From an uncultured Roseburia sp. (GTDB lineage Bacteria; Bacillota; Clostridia; Lachnospirales; Lachnospiraceae), in contig CAKRLC010000060.1 of NCBI GenBank assembly GCA_934358955.1, positions 1 through 17,074 on the forward strand: 17,074 nucleotides of DNA, in the 5' to 3' direction. The notes below the pieces were generated by a model. That model made no database searches. It was not told the DNA's origin and was given only the letters and a program-made list of their open reading frames with translations. Of this stretch, positions 1-6,973 are shown piece after piece. Numbering within the stretch: position 1 is the first letter of the stretch; every line of letters starts with the position of its first letter. The position numbers and the translations under genes were made by a program.

Positions 1-1
1 A

Positions 2-75
2 GGCCTAATGGCTCAGTTGGTTAGAGCGCCGCCCTGTCACGGCGGAGGTCGCGGGTTCGAGTCCCGCTTGGGTCG
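2..75 (+). tRNA. tRNA-Asp (GTC)
   Basis: The sequence folds as a full cloverleaf. The acceptor GGCCTAA pairs with TTGGGTC, the anticodon loop carries GTC at 36-38, the T loop is GTTCGAG, and the discriminator base is G, as expected for tRNA-Asp. No 3' CCA is encoded, so it must be added after transcription. It is the first of four closely spaced tRNAs that end at one terminator. Any promoter lies before the window. Confidence 0.97.
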
Positions 76-79
76 TTCT

Positions 80-152
80 GGAAGTTTAGCTCAGCTGGGA
101 GAGCATCTGCCTTACAAGCAGAGGGTCACAGGTTCGAGCCCTGTAACTTCCA
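80..152 (+). tRNA. tRNA-Val (TAC)
   Basis: The acceptor GGAAGTT pairs with AACTTCC and is followed by discriminator A. The anticodon stem TCTGC/GCAGA encloses CTTACAA with anticodon TAC at 113-115. It lies 4 nt after tRNA-Asp, so the two are almost certainly processed from one transcript. No CCA is encoded. Confidence 0.97.
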
Positions 153-178
153 CTTGCATCAGTTTCTGGTGCAGAAAT

Positions 179-262
179 GCCGGCGTGGCGGAACTGGCAG
201 ACGCGCAGGACTTAAAATCCTGTTGTAGCGATACAGTACCGGTTCGATTCCGGTCGCCGGCA
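179..262 (+). tRNA. tRNA-Leu (TAA)
   Basis: This is a class II tRNA of 84 nt with a long variable arm after the anticodon stem AGGA/TCCT. The anticodon is TAA at 213-215. The acceptor GCCGGCG pairs with CGCCGGC and the discriminator is A. No CCA is encoded. Confidence 0.97.
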
Positions 263-317
263 TTCATCAGAGAGCACTTGACAAAGGTGATATAATGATG
301 AGGAAAGAAAAGAATAT

Positions 318-391
318 GTGTGCGTAGCTCAGCTGGATAGAGCACTTGGCTACGGACCAAGGTGTCGGGAGTTCGAATCTTCTCGCGCACG
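318..391 (+). tRNA. tRNA-Arg (ACG)
   Basis: The acceptor GTGTGCG pairs with CGCGCAC (one T-G wobble), with discriminator G. The anticodon loop CTACGGA carries ACG at 352-354; its A34 is normally edited to inosine so that it reads CGN codons. The T stem GGGAG/CTTCT contains two G-U pairs. No CCA is encoded. It is the last tRNA before the terminator at 399-429. Confidence 0.96.
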
Positions 392-398
392 TACGATG

Positions 399-429
399 TC
401 CCTGGAACGGAAGTTCCGGGGATTTTTTC
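399..429 (+). terminator. Intrinsic terminator of the tRNA cluster
   Basis: A 10-bp stem pairs 399-408 (TCCCTGGAAC) with 413-422 (GTTCCGGGGA, one T-G wobble) around a GGAA tetraloop, and a run of six T follows. It lies 7 nt after tRNA-Arg. Confidence 0.93.
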
Positions 430-506
430 TGTTAAAAAGTAAAATTATTAAATTTTCAGAAAGTTAATAAAAAATATAAAAAATATCTTTCGATAAGAAA
501 AAAATA

Positions 507-534
507 TTGATAATGTGTAAAAATATGCTATAAT
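507..534 (+). promoter_or_regulatory. Sigma-A-type promoter of hpf
   Basis: A -35 box TTGATA (507-512) and a perfect -10 TATAAT (529-534) are separated by 16 bp in very AT-rich DNA after the tRNA terminator. The predicted start near 541 gives a leader of about 45 nt before the hpf start codon at 585. Confidence 0.8.
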
Positions 535-584
535 AAAAACATGATATGAATCTGTATCAAATAAACGACAAAGGGGTTGGCATC

Positions 585-1115
585 ATGAGAATTAAGATTA
601 CAGGAAGAAATATTGAATTAACAGAGGGTTTAAAAACAGCAGTGGAGGACAAGCTGAGTAAGCTTGAAAAGTATTTTACTCCAGAGACAGATGTCTATGT
701 AACATTAAGTGTAGAAAAGGAGCGTCAGAAGGTTGAAGTTACGATTCCTGTAAAAGGAAATTATATCCGTTCTGAACAGGTCAGCAATGATATGTATGTA
801 TCTATTGATCTGGTTGAAGAAGTGATTGAACGTCAGCTTAAGAAATATAGAACAAAGCTTGTAACAAAACAACAAAATGCAGCTGCAATTTTTAAGCAGG
901 ATTTTCTGGATGAGAAATCAGTGGAAGATGAAGAGATTAAGATCATCAGAACGAAGAAATTCGATATGAAACCAATGTATCCGGAAGATGCATGTGTTCA
1001 GATGGAATTATTAGGACATGATTTTTATGTATTTATTAATGCCGAGACAGAAGATGTGAATGTCGTTTATAGAAGAAAAGACAATACATATGGATTAATT
1101 GAGCCGGAGTATTAA
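585..1115 (+). CDS. hpf: Ribosome hibernation-promoting factor, long form
   Basis: The product is a 176-residue long-form HPF. In this family the N-terminal domain binds the 30S decoding region, and the C-terminal domain dimerises to join two 70S ribosomes into inactive 100S particles in stationary phase or stress. The N-terminal RaiA/HPF domain (about 1-100) begins MRIKITGRNIELTEGL. A charged linker follows, then the conserved C-terminal domain from about 120 (KKFDMKPMYPEDACVQMELL) to the end. The open frame extends upstream to 546, but the ATG at 585 is chosen because AAAGGGG lies about 8 nt before it and the protein then starts where family members do. The gene is monocistronic, between its own promoter and the terminator at 1135-1169. 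Confidence 0.95.
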   Translation: MRIKITGRNIELTEGLKTAVEDKLSKLEKYFTPETDVYVTLSVEKERQKVEVTIPVKGNYIRSEQVSNDMYVSIDLVEEVIERQLKKYRTKLVTKQQNAAAIFKQDFLDEKSVEDEEIKIIRTKKFDMKPMYPEDACVQMELLGHDFYVFINAETEDVNVVYRRKDNTYGLIEPEY

Positions 1116-1134
1116 AAAGAATAGTTTTGATAAC

Positions 1135-1169
1135 AAAGGGGATAGAACATTTCAGTTCTATCCCTTTTT
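1135..1169 (+). terminator. hpf terminator
   Basis: GGGATAGAAC (1139-1148) pairs perfectly with GTTCTATCCC (1155-1164) around a 6-nt loop. An A run precedes the stem and TTTTT follows, so it may also work from the other strand. It starts 20 nt after the hpf stop. Confidence 0.93.
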
Positions 1170-1247
1170 AGACTGCATATACAATAGTAGATTCTTAGAT
1201 ACAAAGAAAAAATACGTAGAATGCGAATCGTCTTTTCAGATTGAAGC

Positions 1248-1256
1248 TGGTATAAT
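1248..1256 (+). promoter_or_regulatory. Possible extended -10 promoter
   Basis: TGGTATAAT fits the extended -10 pattern (TG, one base, TATAAT), with no convincing -35. Transcription would begin near 1263, inside the longer open frame, which favours the start at 1297 for the small ORF that follows. Confidence 0.45.
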
Positions 1257-1296
1257 AGAAATGATTTCTACTTCAAATGTAGTTGAAAAGAAGAAA

Positions 1297-1581
1297 ATGG
1301 AAAGATTGAAAGCTTATAAAAACATTATTAGTATATTACATGCAAATCCAATTTTAGGGGAGGTTTTAATACAATACGATCTGATTGACAGGGATCGGAT
1401 CCAAGTGCTTCAGGAAATTTTAGTTGCAATCGAGCAACAACAGGAAGATTTTGAATGGATAGAAAATAAAATTTATCAATATGGCAGTATGGTTAGGGGA
1501 AATCACCTTTTAGCGAGACAGATTTTTTTATTTTTACAGGCTTATATCAAGGAAAAAGACAGAATAAACAGTTTTATGTGA
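1297..1581 (+). CDS. Small hypothetical protein
   Basis: I do not recognise this product. The open frame runs from a TTG at 1099, but that stretch contains the hpf terminator and the extended -10 at 1248-1256, so the long version is unlikely. The ATG at 1297 gives 94 residues and is preceded by a weak purine-rich AAAAGAAG; the ATG at 1261 has no ribosome site. The predicted protein is soluble and largely helical, with no signal peptide, Cys or His cluster. Seen segments include ILHANPILGEVLIQYDLI and IEQQQEDFEWIENKIYQYG. It may be a lineage-specific small protein or a chance frame. There is no operon partner. Confidence 0.45.
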   Translation: MERLKAYKNIISILHANPILGEVLIQYDLIDRDRIQVLQEILVAIEQQQEDFEWIENKIYQYGSMVRGNHLLARQIFLFLQAYIKEKDRINSFM

Positions 1582-1750
1582 AGCAATGAAATAGGAAACG
1601 AATAGGGGATTTATACAATATTTTTAACTGGAATGCGAAGTAAAAGCAGGAAAGAACCGTTATAGGAGAGGAGAAAGTTAACTACATAGGGAGAAGAAAA
1701 GCAAAGTCTGTTGTGATATCAGAAATAAATAAGGCAGACTTATCTTTATG
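1582..1750 (+). other. Non-coding stretch without a clear function
   Basis: No gene is visible. A purine-rich GGAGAGGAG sequence near 1664-1674 has no start codon after it. A 7-bp inverted repeat, AAGTCTG (1704-1710) with CAGACTT (1735-1741), lies just before the terminator at 1751-1790. It could be part of a small RNA, but I see no clear promoter. Confidence 0.3.
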
Positions 1751-1790
1751 ATAATAGAATGTTCAAAGTATGGGCATTCTATTATTTTTT
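1751..1790 (+). terminator. Orphan intrinsic terminator
   Basis: ATAATAGAATG (1751-1761) pairs perfectly with CATTCTATTAT (1775-1785) around a 13-nt loop, and more T follows to 1790. It is 170 nt past the nearest upstream ORF, so it may end that gene's transcript or an unannotated RNA. Confidence 0.8.
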
Positions 1791-1828
1791 GTGTAATAGG
1801 AAATTCCTTGGAATTCCCTATTACACAA
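1789..1828. repeat. 40-nt near-perfect palindrome
   Basis: The two 20-nt halves pair at 19 of 20 positions (only 1801 and 1816 fail), centred on 1808/1809. The ends are TTGTGTAATAGG and CCTATTACACAA. It overlaps the T run of the preceding terminator and lies about 35 nt before repeat copy A. Confidence 0.85.
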
Positions 1829-1863
1829 CCAAGGCACATTCTTCTTTATGCAATAAGATGATG

Positions 1864-1983
1864 TTAGGGTCAAACGGTCTGCATTTAGTTTATGGTGCCA
1901 AAGTGCACAAAGAGAAACTTTCATATTTCTTTTGTGCGAGTTGCAAATAAAGGTATGGAGCAGACCTTTTGCTACCCGAATCC
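1864..1983 (+). repeat. Dispersed inverted-repeat element, copy A
   Basis: This is a degenerate copy, about 120 nt, of the element seen best at 11494-11623 and in the same orientation. It shares GGTCTGCATTTAGTTTATG, the core from GCACAAAGAGAAACTTTC to TTTCTTTTGTGC, an AATAAAGGT segment, and the right end GCAGACCTTTT followed by ACCCGAATC. The left terminal repeat has decayed more than the right. GGTCTGC/GCAGACC pair with each other here, whereas copy C has GGTCTAC/GTAGACC, so the pairing is kept by changes on both sides. Confidence 0.85.
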
Positions 1984-2081
1984 GAATGAATATAAAATGT
2001 AAAAGATATGATTCTTTAATGGGACCAGGGAAAGATTGATAATTGTGCTGTAAAAAAGCAGAAAATAGGCACGATTATGAC

Positions 2082-2110
2082 TTGTCACAGAACAAAAAAA
2101 GGTTTACTAT
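2082..2110 (+). promoter_or_regulatory. Promoter of ddl-murF
   Basis: A -35 box TTGTCA (2082-2087) and a -10 TACTAT (2105-2110) are separated by 17 bp. The start would be near 2117, which gives a leader of about 33 nt. It follows repeat copy A by about 100 nt. Confidence 0.7.
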
Positions 2111-2149
2111 AAATCGAGAATATGTGAGAAAGATTGGAGATTTTAGATC

Positions 2150-3205
2150 ATGAATATAGTAGTTTTGGCAGGAGGATTAAGTACTGAACGAGATGTTTCT
2201 TTTAAAACTGGAGATATGGTATCAAAAGCATTAAGAGAAAATGGACACAAGGTAATTTTACTCGATGTTTTTATGGGATACAGTGACAAGGAAGAAGATC
2301 TTACTGGAATTTTTGATCGGACAGAGGAAGTTAGTGTAAAGGTATCTGATATTCCTGAGACTGCACCGGATCTTGAAAAGGTAAAAGCTTCAAGAAAAGA
2401 TCAGTCAGCATGCCTTTTTGGACCAAATGTGATCAGAATGTGTCAGATGGCAGATATTGTCTTTATGGCATTACACGGAGAAAATGGAGAAAACGGAAAG
2501 ATCCAGGCAACATTTGACCTGTTTGGAATTAAGTATACAGGAACCGGATATTTGAGCAGTGCACTTGCTATGGATAAAGGAATGGCAAAACAGCTGTTTT
2601 TAGCAGGGGGAATCCCAACTCCGCAGGGAATTTCCATGAAAAAAGAGAATCGTGGCGATTCTGCAAAAGAATTAGGATTAAAGCTTCCATGTGTTGTGAA
2701 GCCATGTTGTGGTGGTTCCAGCATTGGAGTTACGATCGTATGGACTGAGGATGAATTTAAGAATGCATTGGATGAAGCTTTTAAATGGGAAGATAATCTG
2801 ATTATTGAAGAGTATGTAGAAGGACGTGAGTTCTCCATCGGTGTCATTGATTATAAGGCTCTTCCTGTTATTGAGATTGCACCGATCCAGGGCTTTTATG
2901 ATTACAAGAATAAATACAAAGCAGGCAGTGCAGTGGAAACCTGCCCAGCAGAATTACCAGAAGAGATCACAAAGAAGATGCAGCATTATGCAGAACGTGT
3001 GGCAGAGGTATTAGGACTGGATACCTATTCAAGATCAGATTTCCTTTTAAATAAAAATAATGAGATTTATTGTCTGGAAGCAAATACACTTCCGGGAATG
3101 ACACCTACCAGCTTACTTCCGCAGGAAGCAGCGGTTCTTGGTATCAACTTTAATCAGTTATGTGAAAAATTAATAGAGATTTCCCTGAAAAAGTACGAGA
3201 AATAA
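2150..3205 (+). CDS. ddl: D-alanine--D-alanine ligase
   Basis: This ATP-grasp enzyme of 351 residues joins two D-Ala using ATP, giving the dipeptide that MurF adds to the peptidoglycan precursor in the cytoplasm. The N-terminal motif VLAGGLSTERDVS contains the substrate-orienting Glu (E13). HGENGENGKIQ and TGTGYLSSALAMDK follow. The ATP-grasp part has VVKPCCGGSSIGV (K184, S190/S191) and EEYVEGREFSIGV. The C-terminal metal-binding segment reads CLEANTLPGMTPTSL. FYDYKNKY in the omega loop resembles D-Ala-D-Ala rather than D-Ala-D-Lac ligases (inference). The ATG at 2150 has GGAG at 2136-2139. murF follows 67 nt later with no terminator, so the two probably form an operon. Confidence 0.95.
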   Translation: MNIVVLAGGLSTERDVSFKTGDMVSKALRENGHKVILLDVFMGYSDKEEDLTGIFDRTEEVSVKVSDIPETAPDLEKVKASRKDQSACLFGPNVIRMCQMADIVFMALHGENGENGKIQATFDLFGIKYTGTGYLSSALAMDKGMAKQLFLAGGIPTPQGISMKKENRGDSAKELGLKLPCVVKPCCGGSSIGVTIVWTEDEFKNALDEAFKWEDNLIIEEYVEGREFSIGVIDYKALPVIEIAPIQGFYDYKNKYKAGSAVETCPAELPEEITKKMQHYAERVAEVLGLDTYSRSDFLLNKNNEIYCLEANTLPGMTPTSLLPQEAAVLGINFNQLCEKLIEISLKKYEK

Positions 3206-3212
3206 AAAGGCA

Positions 3213-3246
3213 TAGCCACTGGTTTAAATTGGGATGAACTGGTGGC
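3213..3246 (+). other. Hairpin between ddl and murF
   Basis: AGCCACTGGTT pairs with AACTGGTGGCT over 11 bp, including two G-U wobbles. No T run follows, so it is not a good terminator. It ends about 15 nt before the murF ribosome site and could affect mRNA stability or processing. Confidence 0.4.
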
Positions 3247-3272
3247 TGTTTGCTTATTATAGGAGAGAAAAA

Positions 3273-4703
3273 ATGACAGGAATGACACTTGGGCATATCG
3301 CAGATGTGTGTAACGGAACTTACATAGGAACGGAAGCTGACAGCAAAAAAGAGATTGCAGGAGCAGTTATCGACAGCCGTTTAGTAGAAAAAGGTGATTT
3401 ATTTATAGCAGTGCGTGGAGAAAAGGTAGATGGTCATAGTTTTATCCCGGCTGTTTTTGAAAAAGGAGCATTGGCAGTTCTTTCAGAAGAAAAGTTAGAG
3501 AATCCGACGGGACCGTACATACTTGTGGATTCCACATTACATGCCATGAAGAAGATCGCTGCGGATTACAGAAGAAAACTTGACATTAAGGTAGTAGGGA
3601 TCACAGGAAGTGTTGGAAAAACAAGTACAAAAGAGATGATCGCATCAGTTTTGGCACAGAAATATAATGTGTTAAAAACAGAAGGAAATTTAAATAATGA
3701 AATCGGATTGCCACTTACGATTTTTAAAATCAGGGAAGCGCATCAGGTTGCAGTTTTGGAAATGGGAATTTCTGAGTTTGGAGAGATGCATCGTTTGGCA
3801 GAAATGGCATATCCGGATATTTGCGTGATTACGAATATCGGACTTTGCCATTTGGAAAATTTACATACAAGAGATGGAATTTTAGAGGCAAAAACAGAAA
3901 GCTTTGCACATTTGACACCGGATGGAATTGCGGTTTTAAACGGAGATGATGATAAACTCTGCGATAAGAAAACAGTAAATGGAAAGCCGGCAGTGTTTTA
4001 TGGAATTGGAAAAGAAGCAAAGACCGTAGAGACAGAAAGCGGTAAAAAAGAGCTTGCAAAAAAGAGTATTTATGCAACGGATGTTAAAGCGATTGGTTTG
4101 ACCGGAACCAAGGCTACCATCCATTTTATCCCGAAGAATGCCTCAGAAGAGATCTCGATGGAAGTAGAAATCCCAATTGCCGGAGAACATAATGTTTATA
4201 ATGCTCTGGCTGCTGTTTCTGTAGCAAATGAACTGGGACTGACAGAAGACGAAATGAAACGAGGAATTGAGACAGTACAGACAATCGGAGGCAGAAGTAA
4301 TCTGATCCATAAAGATGGTTTTACGGTGATTGATGATTGTTATAATGCCAATCCGGTTTCCATGAAAGCATCCATTGATGTACTTTCCAAGGCACCAGGC
4401 AGAAAAATTGCAGTATTAGGAGATATGGGAGAGCTTGGAACAGATGAGAAGAAGCTTCATCATATTGTAGGTGAATATTTTGCTGATAAGGGAATTGATC
4501 TGCTATACTGTACAGGAACGCTTTCTGAGGAAATTGCAGATGCGGTCCGTGAATATAGCAGGGAGACAGAGGTACATTATTGTAAAAATAAAGAAGAACT
4601 GATGGATGAATTAATCAAAGAAGTGAAAAAAGGGGATACAGTTCTTGTAAAAGCATCTCATTTTATGGGCTTTCCGGAGATCGTGAAGAAACTGACAATG
4701 TAA
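3273..4703 (+). CDS. murF: UDP-N-acetylmuramoyl-tripeptide--D-Ala-D-Ala ligase
   Basis: MurF uses ATP to attach D-Ala-D-Ala to the UDP-MurNAc tripeptide, the last cytoplasmic step of precursor synthesis. The 476-residue product has the three Mur-ligase domains: an N-terminal UDP-substrate domain (about 1-100, with AGAVIDSRLVEKGDLFIAV), a central ATPase domain with P-loop GITGSVGKTST (109-119, K116), NLNNEIGLPLTI and LEMGISEFGEM, and a C-terminal domain with GGRSN, DDCYNANP and AVLGDMGELG. The frame opens at 3234, but the ATG at 3273 is chosen because AGGAGAG lies at 3261-3267 and the upstream codons overlap a hairpin. It directly follows ddl, which supplies its substrate. Confidence 0.96.
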   Translation: MTGMTLGHIADVCNGTYIGTEADSKKEIAGAVIDSRLVEKGDLFIAVRGEKVDGHSFIPAVFEKGALAVLSEEKLENPTGPYILVDSTLHAMKKIAADYRRKLDIKVVGITGSVGKTSTKEMIASVLAQKYNVLKTEGNLNNEIGLPLTIFKIREAHQVAVLEMGISEFGEMHRLAEMAYPDICVITNIGLCHLENLHTRDGILEAKTESFAHLTPDGIAVLNGDDDKLCDKKTVNGKPAVFYGIGKEAKTVETESGKKELAKKSIYATDVKAIGLTGTKATIHFIPKNASEEISMEVEIPIAGEHNVYNALAAVSVANELGLTEDEMKRGIETVQTIGGRSNLIHKDGFTVIDDCYNANPVSMKASIDVLSKAPGRKIAVLGDMGELGTDEKKLHHIVGEYFADKGIDLLYCTGTLSEEIADAVREYSRETEVHYCKNKEELMDELIKEVKKGDTVLVKASHFMGFPEIVKKLTM

Positions 4704-4734
4704 TCCTGACGTTTGCTCATTGTCTGCATAAATC

Positions 4735-4783
4735 AAAAAATCAGCAGTATGTCGGTTGCTGGCCGATATGCTGCTGATTTTTT
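4735..4783 (+). terminator. murF terminator, probably bidirectional
   Basis: A 21-nt arm at 4735-4755 (AAAAAATCAGCAG onward) pairs with 4763-4783 across its full length, with two G-U wobbles, around a 7-nt loop. The A run before and T run after would allow termination on either strand, which suits its place between murF and the minus-strand plsC. Confidence 0.95.
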
Positions 4784-4794
4784 GATGTAAAAGG

Positions 4795-5028
4795 GATTCG
4801 GGTGTCCAACGGTCTACTCCCTAACCTTTATTGGCAGATTGCACAAAAGAAATATGGAAAGTTTCTCTTTGTGCAATGAAGATAAGACTCATGAAGCGTG
4901 GAAGCCTCTGCTGAACACGATTCACGCTCTCAGAGGCTTATCGGAATGTTTTGCACAATGAAACTTGAAATATTATTTGTGCAATCTGACATCATAAACT
5001 TAAATGCAGACCTTTTGACACCCGAATC
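4795..5028 (-). repeat. Dispersed inverted-repeat element, copy B, with 108-nt insert
   Basis: This copy reads as the reverse complement of copies A and C. It begins GATTCGGGTGTC and ends GACACCCGAATC. From 4795 to 4877 it follows the reverse complement of copy C closely, including CCTTTATTGGCA and GCACAAAAGAAATATGGAAA. From 4986 it resumes with CATAAACTTAAATG and the closing arm. Between these lie 108 extra nt (4878-4985). They contain a 9-bp hairpin, AAGCCTCTG (4902-4910) with CAGAGGCTT (4931-4939), and a second diverged core from TTGCACAA to TTGTGCAAT. It fills the space between the murF terminator and the plsC 3' end. Confidence 0.88.
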
Positions 5029-5091
5029 GTATTAGGAAAATTCGTTTCTATTCTTGCTTTTTCTGTTTGTAAAATCGAATGCGATTGGCAA

Positions 5092-5826
5092 TTAGATGTA
5101 AGCCTGATTTTTATCTAACATTTCTTTAATAATATTCTGACAGTAAGCACCAAGCTTTTTCTTTTGTTCCTTATCTAATTCATTCGGGTAAATTGGTTTT
5201 CCATATTCAACAATGACGTGTGTTTTTTTCACACGTGGCATATGGTCTTCGAGTACATCAGCAGAATTGATGATAGCCATTGGAATGATCGGACATCCAG
5301 TTTTTTCCGCAATCTTAAAGCTTCCTTCTTTGAACGGTAGCATCTGTTCCTCTGTTTTATTTCTTGTTCCTTCCGGGAAGATGCACATGGAAATGCCATT
5401 TTTTATGTTATCAATTGCAGCAAGGATGGTCTTTAAAGCTTCTTTTACATTTTCGCGGTCGATAAAGAGACAGTGGAGACGGCGCATCCAGATGCGTAGC
5501 AGGGGTACATTTTTCATATCGTCTTTGGCAATATAACCGGTAAGACGAGGACAACGTGCATATGTGATAATGATATCAAAATAGCTTTTGTGATTTCCTA
5601 TATATAAGACAGCCTGGTCTTTTGGGACATTTTCTTCACCAATTACAGTGACCTTGGTCCCGCAGATAAAAAGAACAACCCGAAATGCCCATTGAACCAT
5701 GCGAAGCTGACTTATGTCAGCAGCCTGTTTGTTGAATTTGGCAATCAGCCACTCAATCCCAAGAATCGGAATACCGATGATCAAATATAAAATAAGAAAA
5801 AGCAGTGCCAGTATAAGTCGTATCAT
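5092..5826 (-). CDS. plsC: 1-acyl-sn-glycerol-3-phosphate acyltransferase
   Basis: PlsC-family enzymes transfer an acyl chain to lysophosphatidic acid at the inner membrane face, making phosphatidic acid for phospholipids. The 244-residue product begins with a hydrophobic membrane segment (about 1-30, LILALLFLILYLIIGIPIL). The acyltransferase motifs are present: NHKSYFD with the catalytic HX4D pair (H79, D84), the substrate-binding FPEGTR (150-155), and IPMAIIN further on. The start is supported by AAAGGATT at 5831-5838 on the minus strand. The gene converges on murF, separated by a bidirectional terminator and repeat copy B. It is alone on its strand. I found a TATAGT on the minus strand at 5846-5851 but no credible -35. 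Confidence 0.92.
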   Translation of the reverse strand: MIRLILALLFLILYLIIGIPILGIEWLIAKFNKQAADISQLRMVQWAFRVVLFICGTKVTVIGEENVPKDQAVLYIGNHKSYFDIIITYARCPRLTGYIAKDDMKNVPLLRIWMRRLHCLFIDRENVKEALKTILAAIDNIKNGISMCIFPEGTRNKTEEQMLPFKEGSFKIAEKTGCPIIPMAIINSADVLEDHMPRVKKTHVIVEYGKPIYPNELDKEQKKKLGAYCQNIIKEMLDKNQAYI

Positions 5827-6099
5827 AATAAATCCTTTCCTGATAACTATAGCGCCTCATACCAGAAGGACTGGAAAAGGCATAAAAATCATTAAAAAAT
5901 AATCTTAAACTTTAAAATGAAATGGACATTGTACAGATAAGTAAGGAAATATCTGATCATGGCATTTCAAAAAGAGTCTTACCATATTATATATGGTTCA
6001 GACAGGAAAAACAACTGACAAAAAGGAAAACTATGGTCATAAATGAGGAATGCGTTGCATATAATGAAATAAGGCGGAAATCAGGATGGAGTATAAGGT
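5827..6099. other. Divergent intergenic region
   Basis: This 273-nt region between plsC and the lipoprotein gene must hold promoters for both. The only notable structure is the palindromic CCATATTATATATGG near 5982-5996, which contains TATAAT on the minus strand. I cannot assign a promoter with confidence. The open frame at 5922-6242 overlaps the lipoprotein gene in another frame and looks accidental. Confidence 0.35.
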
Positions 6100-6582
6100 A
6101 TGGAACAGGAAGAAAAGAACAGATCACAAAGAAAGAACAGCCGGCAAAAAAAAGAAGAAAGAAGGAAACAGCATGTACGGAATCAATGGCTGGCGATGGT
6201 GGGAATTTGTTTACTGACCTTGCTTGGAGCCTGTGGGATTGAACAGACCAGCCGCACAAAGGTAAAAGATCTGGATTATACGATCGTGGCAGAGGAGGAA
6301 ATACCGGAAACATTAAAAGAAAAGATTGAAGAGAAGAAAGCAGCAGATTTTAAAATGACTTATATGGATGAGGCTTTTTTGTACATAGTGAGGGGATATG
6401 GAGAGTGCGAAACCGGAGGTTACAGTATCTGTGTCAGGGAATTGTATCTGACATCAAATGCGGTACTTGTGTACACGGAGCTGCTCGGACCAAGGAAAGG
6501 TGAATCGATCAGTAAAAGTCCAAGTTATCCTTTTATTGTCATAAAAACGGAAAAACGGGATGAAAATGTTATATTCGAGTAA
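6100..6582 (+). CDS. Lipoprotein with a PrcB_C-like domain
   Basis: The 160-residue product starts with about 28 very charged residues (EEKNRSQRKNSRQKKEERRK), then a hydrophobic stretch ending in the lipobox LGAC (42-45). Lipidation at C45 would anchor a 116-residue extracytoplasmic protein. The C-terminal part, about 95-155, has GYGECETGGYSICVRELYL, then a VLVYTELLGP strand and a PSYPFIVIKT ending. This resembles the PrcB C-terminal domain, named after a subunit of a Treponema protease complex. Function in Firmicutes is unknown to me. The cytoplasmic N-terminus is unusually long for a lipoprotein signal. The ATG at 6100 is the only start that keeps the signal, and its ribosome site (GGAG near 6089) is modest. 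Confidence 0.72.
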   Translation: MEQEEKNRSQRKNSRQKKEERRKQHVRNQWLAMVGICLLTLLGACGIEQTSRTKVKDLDYTIVAEEEIPETLKEKIEEKKAADFKMTYMDEAFLYIVRGYGECETGGYSICVRELYLTSNAVLVYTELLGPRKGESISKSPSYPFIVIKTEKRDENVIFE

Positions 6583-6618
6583 AGATTCACAAAAATACCA
6601 AAAAGGTAACGCAATTGT

Positions 6619-6647
6619 TTGACAAAAGTTTAGCGCGATGCTATACT
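6619..6647 (+). promoter_or_regulatory. Strong sigma-A promoter of veg
   Basis: A perfect -35 TTGACA (6619-6624) and TATACT (6642-6647) are separated by exactly 17 bp. The start would be near 6654, giving a leader of about 46 nt. The veg promoter is also very strong in Bacillus subtilis (established knowledge). Confidence 0.9.
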
Positions 6648-6699
6648 AAAGCGAAACTAAAAATGATAACCTGGAAACAAAAAGTAAGGAGGCAGCGTT

Positions 6700-6942
6700 A
6701 TGCAGCAGGCAGACATCAGTAAAGTACGTGCATCCGTACATCAACAGTGTGGAAATCCAGTAATGATTCAGCTTGATCGTGGTCGGAATAGGGTAGACAT
6801 TCAAAGAGGAGTGATACAGCACGCCTATCCAAGTGTTTTTACCGTTTTAGTAGATGATGAACACGATGAAAATCCACCACAGCTGTTATCATTCAGTTAC
6901 AGTGACATTATTACAAAAGACATTAGAATGAAGCTTTGTTAA
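6700..6942 (+). CDS. veg: Veg family protein
   Basis: This is a full-length Veg homologue of 80 residues. Visible family hallmarks are VRASVHQQCGNPVMIQLDRG, GVIQHAYPSVFTVLVDD and FSYSDIITKDIRMKLC. B. subtilis Veg is small, abundant and linked to biofilm regulation, but its molecular role is unclear. The start has a near-perfect AAGGAGG at 6686-6692, 7 nt before the ATG. Strong promoter and strong ribosome site together predict high expression. A terminator at 6958-7013 follows and doubles as the start region of the SipL-like gene. Confidence 0.93.
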   Translation: MQQADISKVRASVHQQCGNPVMIQLDRGRNRVDIQRGVIQHAYPSVFTVLVDDEHDENPPQLLSFSYSDIITKDIRMKLC

Positions 6943-6954
6943 GCGAAAAAGACA

Positions 6955-6973
6955 TATAATTCCCACATACCGA
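6955..6973 (+). promoter_or_regulatory. Possible promoter elements for the sipL-like gene
   Basis: A TATAAT at 6955-6960 and a CATACCGAAT at 6966-6975, partly matching the sigma-E -10 (CATACAAT), lie just after veg. Neither has a good -35 at the right distance. A start from the second would fall near 6980, inside the terminator loop. Confidence 0.35.

Noticed and set aside
8..390. Open frames of 95 and 92 codons across the tRNA cluster
   Set aside because: They lie over four complete tRNA cloverleaves and have no ribosome site. Reading tRNA sequence gives spurious peptides such as those seen here.
1..430. tRNA cluster as an integration site for a mobile element
   Set aside because: No integrase, no repeated tRNA 3' end and no shift in gene content follow; hpf with its own promoter comes next.
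1099..1296. N-terminal extension of the small ORF from TTG 1099
   Set aside because: It would overlap the hpf end and translate through the hpf terminator and a likely promoter.
1759..1950. 63-codon open frame
   Set aside because: It covers a terminator loop, a palindrome and repeat copy A and has no ribosome site.
4735..5028. CRISPR-like array from the repeats near murF
   Set aside because: The repeats are inverted, differ in length and are not regularly spaced, and no cas genes are present.
5922..6242. 106-codon open frame upstream of the lipoprotein gene
   Set aside because: It overlaps the lipoprotein signal region in another frame, has no ribosome site, and its Lys/Arg-rich end is simply the A-rich codons read out of frame.
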